DNA from: Phocoena phocoena
Lineage: Eukaryota > Chordata > Mammalia > Artiodactyla > Phocoenidae
Direction of reading: 5' to 3'
DNA: 64,000 bases
NCBI RefSeq assembly: GCF_963924675.1
Contig: NC_089221.1
Location: forward strand, 133,404,263 to 133,468,262
A program made the position numbers and the translations under genes. Positions 24,558 through 38,900 of this stretch are shown here, one piece after another (the stretch's first letter is position 1; each line of letters begins with the position of its first letter). Below the pieces are notes generated by a model. The model was not told where the DNA came from, ran no database searches, and was given only the letters and a program-made list of their open reading frames with translations.

Positions 24558-27500
24558 CTACAGAAAGAATAACATGAGTAAGAAGAGAAAAGCAGACCAC
24601 TTCTCAAGTATGAGCAGTGCACTTGTTTATGTTCAAGCAAGATTGGGTATTTGCATTTCCCAGAAGCCCATTCACACAGCCTATGAAATAAATACCAGCT
24701 TTCAGAGTTGTGAATATGAAATTTCAGGAAAGTGTTTAATAAGCAAGTAGAAAACCTCAGCAGTAGTTTCTAAAACCTCAGACTGGTCTCCTTCTAGAGT
24801 CTCATGTAATAGAATACAAAAATTGAAAATCTAGGGACTTCCCTGATGGTCCAGTGGTAAAGAATCTGCCTTCCAATGCAGGGGATGCAGGTTCAATCCC
24901 TGGTCGGGGAACTAGGATTGCACATGCCATGGGGCAACTAAGCCCATGTGCCAGAACTACTGAGCTTGCAGGCCTCAGTGAGAGGGACCTCATGCTGCAA
25001 ACTACAAAGCCCACACACTCTGGAGCCCATGTGCCACAACTAGAGAGAGAAAACCCATACACCACAACTAGAGAGAAGCCCATGCACTGCAACAAAAGAT
25101 GCCACATGCCTCAAAGAAGATCCCATGTGTCACAACTAAGACCCAATGCAGCCAAATAAATAAATAAATATCTTTAAAAAAAACAAAGAAAATCTAAGAA
25201 GACAAACATCAGACATCAAATTGAAGTACTAAACCAGTATACATATTCTCAAAGATGGCTAGGAAATGGTTTGGCTAGTGTTTTTCCAACTGTGAACTGT
25301 GACCCTTTAGAGAGGGTTATTAAATCTATTTAGTGCTCTATATCCTGTTTTTAAGATAAATATATATAAGTATACAAAATATCAGAGCATACTGGTATAG
25401 TTAAATAGTATTGTTTCATCAAAGTGTATACTAGATCATGGAGTCAAAAATCTTACCATGCCTTAATGGTCAAAATTAGAAAGCCATGGGTTAAATGACT
25501 TTTATAACACATATGCTCACACATCAATATGAATAGGTCATTTGTGGAGTTTTGATATTGCTACTCTTTTATAATTTGTAGTGTATATAGTTACTACTTT
25601 TTATTAGTTAAGCCTGCCCAGAAATGATATGAAATGTACTGCATCTTCATTCAGCTCTGATCTTTAAATGGATTAGTCACACATGTATGGAAACCATTTA
25701 GGTGTCAGCAGCTCAAAATGAGTCAATGTGATATAGGCGCACCAAAAATAAATTCATGGGGAAATGCTCATTTTTGGTTTTCTTTTGCTTTGCTTTGCTG
25801 TATTATACAGTATTTCCTACAATAAATATTTTCTTTTCTAATTAGGTGACAAAAAGTGAAACTTTAAAAAAATGTTAACAGCAAAAGGACAAAAATAAAC
25901 TAAAAGGATGCTATCTTTCATGCTTTTCTGCCTGTAGGGAGTATTTTTTTTCTTCCATTCCTGGAAGCAGATAGTCAAAAATTTCTATAAGTATGGGTTT
26001 TGGACTCTAAGAGACATAAGACTGAGTCTTTTACCTGCTGTGCGGTGTGACCTTGGATGTTACTTAACATCTCTAAACCTGTTTTCCAATCTGTAGACTA
26101 AGAATAATAATAGTGCCTATGAAGGGTTTACAGGTTCACTGCTGTGAAGGGCATGACTGCAATAATAAAAGCCAATGTTTATGGAACACTTGCAATATGT
26201 TTGGCATAGTTCAAGGCATGTTCTGTGGATTGGCTCATATGATTAACTCAGACATAGGAAACACTATGTAATAACATCCAATGAAAGAGAACTAGGAATA
26301 ACATCTGGCAGCTTAAGAGGGATGGATTTGGAATTGAAGAAAGACCTGTTTAAAGCCCAAGCTGGACAATCACAGAAAGACAGACCAAATGAAAAGGCAC
26401 AGGACCATGTCCCAGATGAAGGAACAAAATAAAACCCTGGAAAAACAACTAAATGAAGTGGAGATAGGCAACCTTCCAGAAAAAGAATTCAGAATAATGA
26501 TAGTGAAGGTGATCCACGACCTCAGAAAAAGAATGGAGGCAAAGGTAAAGGAGATGCAACAAATGTTTACCAAAGACCTAGAAGAATTAAAGAACAAACA
26601 AACAGAGATGAATAATACAATAATTGTAATGAAAAATACACTAGAAGGAATCAATAGCAGAATAACTGATGCAGAAGAATGGATAAGTGACCTGGAAGAC
26701 AGAATGGTAGAAATCACTGCCACAGAACAGAATAAAGAAAAAAGAATGAAAAGAAATGAAGACAGCCTAAGAGATTCTCTGGGACAACATTAAATGCAAC
26801 AGCATTCGGATTATAGTGGTCCCAGAAGGAGAAGAGAGAGAGAAAGGACAAGAGAAAATATTTGAAGAGATTATAATCGAAAACTTCCATAACATGGGAA
26901 AGGAAATAGCCACCCAAGTCCAGGAAGTGCAGCAAGCCCCATACAGGATAAACCCAAGGAGAAACACACCAAGATACATAGTAATGAAATTGGCAAAAAT
27001 TAAAGATAAAGAAAAATTATTGAAAGCCACAAGGGAAAAATGACAAATAACATACAAGAGAACTCCCATAAGGTTAACAGCTGATTTCTCAACAGAAACA
27101 CTGCAAGCCAGAAGGGAGTGGCATGATATATTTAAAGTGATGAAACAGAAGACCTACAACCAAGAATACTCTACCTGGCAAGGATCTCATTTAGATTTGA
27201 TGGAGAAATCAAAAGCTTTACAGACAAGCAAAAGCTAAAAGAATTCAGCAACACCAAACCAGCTCTACAACAAATGCTTAAGGTACTTCTCTAATTGGGA
27301 AACACAAGAGAATGAAAGGACCTACAAAAACAAACTCAAAACAATTAAGAAAATGGTCATAGGAACATACATATTGATAATCATCTTAAATGTGAATGGA
27401 TTAAATGCTCCAACCAAAAGACACAGGCTCGCTGAATGAATACAAAAACAAGACCCATAAATATGTTGTCTACAAGAGATCTACTTCAGACCTAGGGACA

Positions 27501-30500
27501 CATACAGACTGAAAGTGAGGGGATGGAAAAAGATATTCCATGCAAATGGAAATCAAAAGAAAGCTGGAGTAGCAATACTCATATCAGATAAAATAGACTT
27601 TAAAATAAAGAATGTTACAAGACACAGGGACGGACACTACCTAATGATCAAGGGATCAATCCAAGAAGAAGATACAACAATTATAAATATATATGCACCC
27701 AACATAGGAGCACCTCAATATGTAAGGCAAATGCTGACAGCTATAAAAGAGGAAATTGACAGTAACACAATAATAGTGGGTGACGTTAACACCTCACTTA
27801 CACCAATGGACAGAACATCCAGACAGAAAATTAATAAGGAAACACAAGCTTTAAATGACACAATAGACCAGATAGATTTAATTGATGTTTATAGGACATT
27901 CCATCCAAAAACACCACATTACACTTTCTCCTCAAGTGCACATGGAACATTCTCCAGGATAGATCATATCTTGGGTCACAAATTAAGCCTCAGTAAATTT
28001 AAGGAAATTGAAATTGTATCAAGCATCTTTTCCAACCACAACACTATGATATTAGAAATAAATTACAGGAAAAAAATGTAAAAAACACAAACACATGGAA
28101 GCTAAACAATATGCTACTAAATAACCAAGAGATCACTGAAGAAATCAAAGCAGAAATCAAAAAATACCTAGACACAAATGACAACACAAACACGATATCC
28201 AAAATCTATGGGATGCAGCAAAAGCAGTTCTAAGAGGAAAGTTTATAGCAATACAACCCTACCTCAAGAAACAAGAAAAATCTCAAATAAACAATTAAAC
28301 TTACATCTAAAGGAACTTGAAAAAGAAGAACAAACAAAACCCAAAGTTAGTAGAAGGAAAGAAATCATAAACATTAGAGCAGAAAAAAATGAAATAGAAA
28401 CAAAGGAAAAAATAACAAAGATCAATAAAACTAAAAGTTGGTTCTCTGAGAAGATAAATAAACCTTTAGGCAAGCTCATCAAGAAAAAGAGGGAAAGGAC
28501 TGAAATCAATAAAATTAGAAAAGAAAAAGGAGAAGTTACAACAGACACCGCAGAAATACAAAGCATCATAAGAAACTACTACAACAAACTCTATGCCAAT
28601 AAAATGGATAACCTGGAAGAAATGAACAAATCCTTAGAAAGGTATAACCTTCCAAGACTTAACCTGGAAGAAATAGAAAATATGAACAGACCAATCACAA
28701 GTAATGAAGTTGAAACTGTGATTAAAAACCTTCCAACAAACAGAAGCCCAGGACCACATGGCTTCACAGGTGAATTCCATCAAACATTTAGAGAAGAGCT
28801 AACACCCATCCTTCTCAAAATCTTCCAAAAAAATTGCAGAGGAAGGAGCACTCACAAACTCATTCTATGAGGCCACCATCACCCTGATACCAAAACCAGA
28901 CAAAGACACTACAAAAAAAGAAAATTACAGACCAATATCACTGATGAATATAGATGCAAAAATCCTCAATAAAATACTAGCAAACAGAATGCAACAGCAC
29001 ATTAAAAGGATCATACACCATGATCACATGGGATTTATCCCAGGAATGCAAGGATTCTTCAATATATGTAAATCAATCAATGGGATACACCACATTAACA
29101 AACTGCAGAATAAGAACCATGTGATCATCTCAATAGACGCAGAAAGAGCTTCTGACAAAATTCAACACCTGTGTATGATAAAAACCCTCTAGAAAGTGGG
29201 CATAGAGAGAAGGTACCTCAACATAATAAAGGCCATATACCACAAACCCACAGCAACATCATTCTCAATGGTGAAAAACTGAAAGCATTTCCTCTAAGAT
29301 CAGGAATAAGACAAGGATGTCCAGTCTCGCCACTATTATTCAACATAGTTTTGGAAGTCTTAGCCACAGCAATCAGAGAAGAAAAAGAAATAAGAGGAAT
29401 ACGAATTGGAAAAGAAGAAGTAAAACTGTCACTGTTGGCAGATGACATGATACTATACATAGAAAATCCTAAAGATGCAAAGTAATCCTTACCAAATTAC
29501 CAATGGCAATTTTTAAAGAACAAGAAAACTACTAGAGCTAACCAATGAATTTGGTAAAGTTGCAGGAAACAAAATTAATGCAAAGAAATCTATTGCATTC
29601 CTATACACTAACCACAAAAGATCAGAAAGAGAAATTAAGGAAACAATCCCATTCACCATTGCAACAAAAAGAATAAAATACCTAGGAATAAACCTGCATA
29701 AGAAGGTAAAAGACCTGTACTCAGAAAACTGTAAGACATTGATGAAAGAAATCAAAGATGACACAAACAGATGGAGAGATATACCATGTTCTTGGATTGG
29801 AAGAATCAATATTGTGAAAATGACTATACTACCCAAAGCAATCTACAGATTCAGTGTAATACTTATCAAATTACCAATGTCATTTTTTACAGAAGTAGAA
29901 CAAAAAATCTTGAAATTTGTATGGAGACACAAAAGACTCCAAATAGCCAAAGCAATCTTGAGAAAAAAAAAAAAAAAAAAAAACAGATCTGGAATCAGAC
30001 TCCCTGACTTCAGACTATACTACAAAGCTATAGTAATCAAGACAATATGGTCCTGGCACAAAAACAGAAATTTAGATCAATGGAACAGGATAGAAAGCCC
30101 AGAGATAATAAACTCATGCACCTATGGTCAACTAATCTATGACAAAGGAGACAAGGATATACAATGAAGAAAAGACTGTCTCTTCAATAAGTGGTGCTTG
30201 GAAAACTGGACAGCTACATGTAAAAGAATGAAATTAGAACACTCCCTAACACCTACACAAAAATAAACTCAAAATGGATTAAAGACCTAAATGTAAGACC
30301 GGACACTATAAAACTCTTAGAGGGAAACATAGGAAGAACATTCTTTGACATAAATCACAGCAAGATCTTTTCTCACCCACCTTCTAGAGTAATGGAAATA
30401 AAAACAAAAATAAACAAATGGCACCTAATGAAACTTAAAAGCTTTTGCACAGCAAAAGAAAGTATAAACATGATGAAAAGACAACCCTCAGAATGAGATA

Positions 30501-33500
30501 AATATTTGCAGATGAATCAACGGACACAGAATTAATCTCCAAAATATATAAACGGCTCATGTACCTCAATACCTAAAAAACAAACAACCCAATCCAAAAG
30601 TGGGCAGAAGACCTAGATAGACATTTCTCCAAAGAAGACATACAGATGGCCAGGAAGCACTTGAAAAGCTGCTCAATATCACTAATTATTAGAGAAATGC
30701 AAATCAAAACTACAATGAGGTATCACCTCATACCAGTTAGAACGGCCATCATCAGAAAATCTACATTACCATATGACCCAGCAATTCCACTACTGGGCAT
30801 ATACCCAGAGAAAATCATCATTGAAAAAGACACGTGCACCCCAATATTCATTGCAGTGCTATTTACAATAGCCAGGTCATGGAAGCAACCTAAATGCCCA
30901 TCGACAGATGAATGGATAAAGAAGATGTGGTACATATAGAGAATGGAATATTACTCAGCCATAAAAAGGAATGAAACTGGGTCATTTTTAGAGACGTGGA
31001 TGGACTTAGAGACTGTCATACAGTGTGAAGTAAGTCAGAAAGAGAAAAACAAATATCGTATATTAATGCATATATGTGGAATCTAGAAAAATGGTATAGA
31101 TGAACCAGTTTGCAAGGCAAAAATACAGACACAGATGTAGAGAACAAACATATGGACACCAAGGGGGGAAAGTGGGGGTGGGGAGGGATGAATTGGGAGA
31201 TTGGGATTAACATATATTCACCAATATGTATAAAATAGATAACTAATAAAAACCTGCTGTATAGCACAGGGAACTCCACTTCGCTGTACAGTAGAAACTA
31301 ACACAACATTATAAAACAACTATATCTCAAAAAAAAAAAAAAAAAGTCCAAGCTGGACCAAATGAAGCAGGCTATTTGGATTTGGAAGTAGGCAGAGGTT
31401 TCCTACCATTACAGACAGGTGTTTGGGGAAATGACTACATGAATGCATACAAAGAGGATTTCACTTTCCCTGGGCAGTGGGGTAGATTTGCAAAAAATTC
31501 AAATGCTATGAGGCCCAACAACTAATGTAAAGGAACAGAGCAGGCTGGGTATATTACAATGGGGATGGTGGGAAGGGTGGGGAGCTGGAAGCACGTGCCT
31601 CAGCCTGTGCCTTTGTATGTCTTCAGCCTGGAGTCATCTTCCTCCAGATCTTTGCAGAACTGCCTTCTGCTCCGTTGGGGCTCACTCACATAGCCTATTG
31701 CCTTGCTCTGTATTCCCCATGGCATTTCTCTGCAAGTTCTAAAAATACCCTGCTTATTCATTTATACATTTCTGTCTGTTTTGTCCATCTCTTTGGAATT
31801 TAGTAGGCATTCAATAAACACTCAATAAACAAAGCCCTGAATGAAATCAAATAACAAACCAAACAACCCATTCAAATGTCCCATCAAACAAAATCTGCAA
31901 TTTAGTTCTCTTGCTCTAGCGGTCAGGTTTGAGGTACTGTTTCTGGAGCAGTTCTGGCGCAATTCCAGGGAAATACAGAGATGCTAAAAATACCACTGGA
32001 AGGTTGGACGGCAATGGAGGTGTCCTATATACTAGATTTTTCAGGATCCAGAGTAGAAAATGGAGAGTTCAGAAGGAAAAGAGAGGGAGAGAGAAATTAT
32101 CCTTATTTTTACTAGAGTAAGAATATCAAAAAGCATTGACACAAACTTTCAACCTTACCGTAGTAGCTCCACCTTGCTACTCAGGCAAAAATATCCTAAA
32201 TTGGGGAAGAAGTGAGAGAAAATTAAACATGTAAGACACAGAGTTCATGAGATTTCTTTTCCAAACAAGTACATTATTACTGTTATTACTTTGATATGAA
32301 CAAAATCTGTACAGACCTCAGAAGCTGAAAAAATTAATTTACAAGAAAATATTTTTAAAAAGAAGGGGAAAAAAACCAATCTGGACCCTCGCCTGATAAC
32401 TCCAGGTAACTTTTTTTGAATCTGTAGGAGCCAAATAAGCCCCTTAGTATAAAGTATCTCATGTTTACTAATAGTTTAGTGTATTCACCCACACATCCCA
32501 ACTTACTTTAATGCAATTATATTTCACTGTAAAAAAAATGGGGGATTGTGTTTCTTCCATAGGTGACAGGTTTTACACACACGCACAACTGGTGGAAGGA
32601 GACCAGGAGGCCCTGGATGGCTGCCTTGTGAACCCCTTTGTTCTACTCTTAGCCCTGAAATCATGTATCCCTCTCAATGTCCCATTTGCTTCTTCTGTTA
32701 AGTGGGTGTTGTAACACCCTCAACAATTTCACCCCCTATAGGGCCAAAACTTGGTTCTTGAGGGAAGGGGGAAAGGAGGAGTGAACACATCTTATATATT
32801 ATAATGGTTTGCTGCCTTCCAAACCCCAACTCTACCCAATCATCACTTATTTCTCCATATTTAATTTCTCCTATGGAGAATTTAAATATCATGTTTCTCT
32901 GTATGGGACAATAATTTTAAGATAAAGAAAAAATAAAAAAAGAACAAGGTAAAAACCAAGGAAGTTATGTGAAATTCAAATCATGTGGTGTGTAGGGCTA
33001 CAGGCAGTTTGGCTCAAGAAAACTCCCGCAGGCACAGTCCTGAGGTGACTTACTTTTGCTAATCATGAAAACCAAAAATGTGAGCAATGATACCAAGGCA
33101 GCAACACAGACTCCAATGTAGACTCCCTCATTGGTGCTCATCCATGGATCTTGTGCCAGCGTCACAAACTAAGGAAACATCAGCAGATCAGAAAAAAAAA
33201 AATCTTCTTAGAATTATGGGTAGAAAACATTTCTGAAAATAATGTACACAGACACACTTATCTTTATTGGCCTTTGGCTAGTTCCGGATCATGAGGGGAA
33301 GACCAAATGATTTAAAGTTATAACCATGTGGTGAAATTCTAAGACAATTTAGAATTCAAAATGTATTTGGGGATGGTAGAAGTGTTTTATCTCTTGCTTG
33401 TGGTGGTATTTACAGAGGTGTATACATTTGTCAAAACTCAAACTGTACACTTCAAATCAGTGTGCTTTATTATATGTAAATTATACCTATTTTTAAAAAT

Positions 33501-34493
33501 TAATAAGCTATTTTCATAAATAATCCTCTTATGATATTAAAAAAGAAAACAACAATTTTTGTTCCTATATAAGTTGACGTGGTGGTGTTATCTCAAGCTA
33601 TGTGAATGTGTTCAATTATTAAAATTGGCCCTTGATTACAAAACTTTTTTTTAACTAGAATTCAAGATTCCATCTACGTATTTATAAATGGACTTGAAAG
33701 TAGATGCTCATATACGTGGCCCTGCTTAACAATTAAAATGTTGCACAACTGGAAAGAAATACAACTTTATTTAAATCTCCTAGTATGGTTCGCAAGGGAT
33801 CATCACCTCCCAGAATGAAACCGAAATACGCCATGCATCCTGTTCAGCCCCTTTACATAACTTAACTCTAATCCTAAAGAGGCCCCATGGGGTAGGTATT
33901 TTAACAGAAAGGAAGTGAAGATCAGAGAAAAAGATTAAGTCTCAAATCTCTTCCTGCATAAGAGCTTAATCTCTGGAGTCAAAATTCCAGCTCTTTTACT
34001 TAGTTGCTGTGTGACCCTAGACATGTTATTTATCCTCTCTGAACCTCTGTTTCTCTGTCTCTCAAATGCAGGTTAAATAGGGTTCTTGGGAAAGATAATT
34101 TAGGTACTTCCTGATCAACACTATGAGGAACACAAAGGATGGTGACTTACAACATGAGCTGTCCTTGCTTAAAGGGGGAACAGCCAGTGTCTTGGGAGGG
34201 AAAAGCTGTGTAATTACCTTACTTGTGGGGGGTAAAGTGGTTACATGGAACATGGAGTTACAGGAAGCAGGCTTTGCTTCCTTTTTAAAAATATTATGTT
34301 ACATGAAAACTGCAGTTTCATTTTAGAATGTGCAGCTAGGCATAAAGAAAGGAAAACAAAAATCAACCATAATCCCAACATCTAGAAACAGCCACTATTA
34401 CCATTTTTCATTACATACTCTTCTAGAATTTTATCCTAGTGTTTTTCTTAATGGAAGCAGTTACTATATTCAATATATACTACAGTATATACA

Positions 34494-34535
<42 letters not shown>

Positions 34536-35934
34536 ACACACTTTTTGGTCATGCTGCATGGCATTCGGGATCTTAGCTCCCCAACCAGGGATCGAACCAG
34601 CACCCGCTTCATTGGAAGCGCAGAGCTTTATTAACCACTGGACCGCCAGGGAAGTCCCTACACTATTTTAAAAGTTAGTTTTTTCATTTAACAATCAACA
34701 CTGCCTTCTCATGTCAGTAAATGCACTGCAGTGACAACATGCTTAATGGCAATAAGTGGGCATGCTTAACTGACTAAGTAATTAATCCCTTATTATTGAA
34801 CATTTAGGTTGTTTATAACATTTTCATGAGTATAAATAACAGCAAGGAACATCTTTTCTTATACATCTTCACGTATTTGTTCAATTCTCTCCCTAATAGG
34901 GAGTTCAGGAAGTTGATTTACTGGGTCGAAATATATGCTGCTTGGTTTCAGGATACCTGGGAGACACCTTGACATCTTCAGAGTCAAGACACAAAAAGCC
35001 CACGATTTTGCCTGTTGTGAACTTGCTTCTACTTGCTGCTAAACATACCTGTCCTGCCGGTAACTGAGGTAAAGAACAATCTCATTGTTCAGAATGTTTG
35101 TTTCTTTTTTTCTTAATCCAGCTATAACAATATAACAGTCATTTACATTGTGGCAGTTCTGCTATTTAACAGGCATATACAAATTCAGCACATATCCATC
35201 AGATCGATCAGTGCCCATACCATAAGAGTTGTTAAAATCTTCAATATCATTCCTATGTACTGTTGCTCTCGTTGTCACTAAGGTATGTAACATAAGGCCG
35301 TTTGACCTCACACTAAATAACCCCACTTTGCCTGAGCTTGAATTTCACTTACAATGGCCATGCTGCAACTTCTCACCAATTGTGATCAGGATGACGCTCA
35401 TACCTGAAGCTCTTTAGGTTTGTTGGTTCGAAGAATTATTTGCACATGGTAAAAGGAAAGTTGGTTCACCCAAGGGAGCCAAAAGTAAAGGACCTATTGA
35501 TAAATTCTTCTAACTTAGAAAGATGAGGTTTTGATGAACATTATAAGAATAAAGTCCCTAAGATTTTTCTCAATCTAACTGTGGAAAAAGTATGACAACA
35601 TCCTACAGAATCACAAATTTTTTTCAAGATGTTAGGACCTTAATAAGTCATCATATGGGGAGGTTTATGCATAGAAAGACTCAGAAGTGGCCTCAAAATT
35701 TCTATATAGGAGGACAATTGGGCTGGAAAAGGATATTAGGGGGCCTATGTTTAAGCAAGCACACTTTCATTTATATAATACTTTTAGTTGGGATGGTCCC
35801 CATTCCACCACATCAATTCAAAGCGCGTTACTTCTCTAACGATCACTGAAGCCGTCCTTGGTATGTAACGTTAACGCACGATCCTTGAATTAATTCACTC
35901 GTTTTTTCTAATTTTCTGGGCAGGAGAAAGTCTG

Positions 35935-35976
<42 letters not shown>

Positions 35977-38900
35977 AGAGAGAGAGTAAAATATCACTTT
36001 TCAGGTATTTCTGACAACTAGTGCATCTATATAAACTTTTTAAGTTAATTAAAGCATCCCTATTTAAGAGTCAAATTCTTTTCTTCCTTTATTTGAAATG
36101 TGTGGACTAGTCTTACAATAACAATCTCTAAATGTAACTTGCTTCCAGGGAGACATACAAGTGAACCTGGCTAATAAAGTAGGAAGGAATATGCTTACAG
36201 TTTGATTGTTATGCCAAAGGGCATCTGGAGACTGGGTCACAGTGCCATACCCATCTGCTCAACAAGAAGGAAAATGAATTAGAAAGACAAAAAGTATTGA
36301 ATTTTCACTGCAAACACCAAATATATTCACATTGCCTTCTGGTAATGAATGAAAAGTTGAATAATCATATAGCTAAATGCTGTAGGCTTGCAAGAGTTAT
36401 ACCAAGTTACTAACATTTATTAATTTAACCTGTAAGGTTGTGCTTCTTAAACAGTTTTGTCATGGACCCTTCCAAAATGAACCCTTTTTTTTCTCTCTGT
36501 GGAAAAAAATGCACGTACACAGAAAGTTTACCTACAATTTTAGAGGAGCCATAGTGGCCCATTATCAGAACTAGGTTAAAAATTGCCACTTAAATTTATG
36601 TAATTAATATTTTCATGACAGCTAAGAAGCTGCCAGTGAGGACGCTCAGAGGCCATTGCACATCCAAAGAGCAGAACCATCCCGTTCAAAATAGTTGTTA
36701 CATTGGTTTTATATTCAAAATGTGTGTGAATGTACTACGATATCTGAAATAGGTGGCATCCAACTCCTACATTATAGGCCACAGTGCCTAGACATTGTTG
36801 CAGAAGTGCTTTAGAAAATACGTTATATCAGCCCCAAGGCCAAAGTATCTTATACTACCTAAAACCCCAATATAAAAGGATATCATGCCTTAAAGTTTTG
36901 AATATCCAAATTTTAATAGTGTTTAAAAAATCTCGTTTGTCATACAGAACATATACTGTTGGCCCTCCTAAGCAACTATAGGTCAAATACAGGTTTCTCT
37001 TTTTACTGACCACTTTACATCCTTATACCAATTTATTAAACCCCATTTTATAGACGAGGAAACAGATCTGAAATGGTTAAAGTTTCCAACTCTAGTAAAA
37101 GACAATAGCCTCAGCTCATAACCACCACACACATTGCATTCCCATTCGGTGAAAATACTGCAGGTCTTACGAATTCCCTAACTACAGTCAAAGTTATAAA
37201 AATGTCACTGTCTGGGCTTCCCTGGTGGCGCAGTGGTTGAGAGTCCGCCTGCCGATGCAGGGGACGTGGGTTCGTGCCCCGGTCCGGGAGGATCCCACAT
37301 GCCGCGGAGTGGCTGGACCCGTGAGCCATGGCCGCTGAGCCTGCGCATCCGGAGCCTGTGCTCCGCAACGGGAGAGGCCACAACAGTGAGAGGCCCACGT
37401 ACCGCAAAAAAAAAAAAAAAAAAAAAAAAAGTCACTGTCCAGTGGCAATGAAACTGGACTAACTATATCCCCCCAAATTTTTATACTTTACATTACTGTG
37501 TCTACATTTTATTCATTCCGACACTACTTCTTAGAGAGCCAAAGACAATATCTACAGTCTAGGCTCTGTGTATGACTTGTGTTATAACCTTAAGTAAGTA
37601 CTTCAGGTACAGAATGGGTGATGTTGCAAAACAGCATAAAAAATAAATAAATAAAAACAACATGGAGTTGAGTCAGATAAAACTTGACTTCAGTGCTGAC
37701 AAGGTCCCTTGGCAATGTGACCTTGATCAGGTCCTTTGCATATACATTTATGTATGTGTGTATGTATATGTATATATTTATATTTCTAGCTGGGGTAACC
37801 TTGAACTACAAGCTGTTGATAGCACTTGTCTGTCTCATAAAGTTGTCACATTAGAAGATGCACTAAACACCATATTAGACAAATATCAGCTATTACTATT
37901 ATGTTATAATGAAAGGAGCAATAGGGGGAGGAACACAGTGCAATGGACTTTCCAAACATCATGTCCTTCCTTCCTCACAAACACGCAAAATGAGGAATGC
38001 AACAACTGCCCATGGGCACGCAGCTAGTAACTGGCAGTTGAATTGGAAGCTATCAATCCCCAAAGCAGAACTAAAGAGCCTCCCCAGTCTGGCAATGGCA
38101 GTAAGGAAGGTCTGCCCTGAAAGAATTAAATGAGGTAATATATGACAGTTTGCTGGCATATCCATCTGTCAAAAGGTGGGTAGCAGGCCATATGATGCCC
38201 AAACTTCCTTCCAGATTAACATTCTTTGCTTTGTGAGGCTTTAACCCACGGAATTCTGACTGGGGCACTGTAAGGATTTGGCTGGACAGCCTCACAGACA
38301 CTGACAAGATGGCAGCAGTCACAGAAGTCATGAGGACACAGCTGCTCCAATGTCTGTTCCATTCTGGAAAGCTCTACCCTGATCAGGTTTTAGTGACATA
38401 TTTTAGAGAACGATTCTCCACTCCTACTTTCTTCTTCCTCATCGCATAAAAGTGTGGGTTGCAGCTGCTCCTACTGCTGTTACTTTGTATTTTGATCTAC
38501 TTTCACTTTGTTTCTGTGCCCGGAAACAGTTCACACTAAGGAGTCCACTTTCAAAACCAAATGTCACCATTAGCTAATCCCAAGTGAATTGGTCCCTCTC
38601 TGAGTTTCACTTTGGCTCCATTTTAAACTAACCAGCTTGCAGGAATGACTGGCAAAAGGTAGGCCATACTGGGGGTCCACTACAGACTGGCAACTCCTGA
38701 GCACGATGAGTCATGGGCACGAGGAGTCTTGCAAAGCTTGACCTTGTTTGGATGTATCACAGGCACAAGGACACATAAGCTAGCTCTGCATTACAAAGGG
38801 GTTCTGCATGTGGCACTCCCCAAATTTACCACCATAGGTAACAGAGGTGGCTGGTAAAGATGACAGGACTCAGCATCACCTTTCTCCATCACAGGAAAGA

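Larger units (their letters stand above)
24558..32158 (-). other. HAVCR1: HAVCR1 intron 8
   Basis: 7.6 kb intron holding a CHR-type SINE (24834-25187), an old MIR (about 25985-26120), a 5 kb 5'-truncated L1 (26368-31345) on the opposite strand to the gene, and an L2 3' end (about 31600-31860). No host exon is visible between exons 8 and 9. Confidence 0.85.
33169..36198 (-). other. HAVCR1: HAVCR1 intron 6
   Basis: 3.0 kb. It contains an L1 3'-end-like fragment (about 33385-33510), a MIR (about 33830-34080), a minus-strand SINE with a CA-repeat tail (34497-34658) inside an older repeat-like stretch (34340-34950), and a pure GT repeat (35937-35974). I see no coding sequence. Confidence 0.8.

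Noticed and set aside
27515..28081. 188-codon open frame
   Set aside because: L1 ORF2 endonuclease piece in the intronic L1; flanked by stops and frameshifts.
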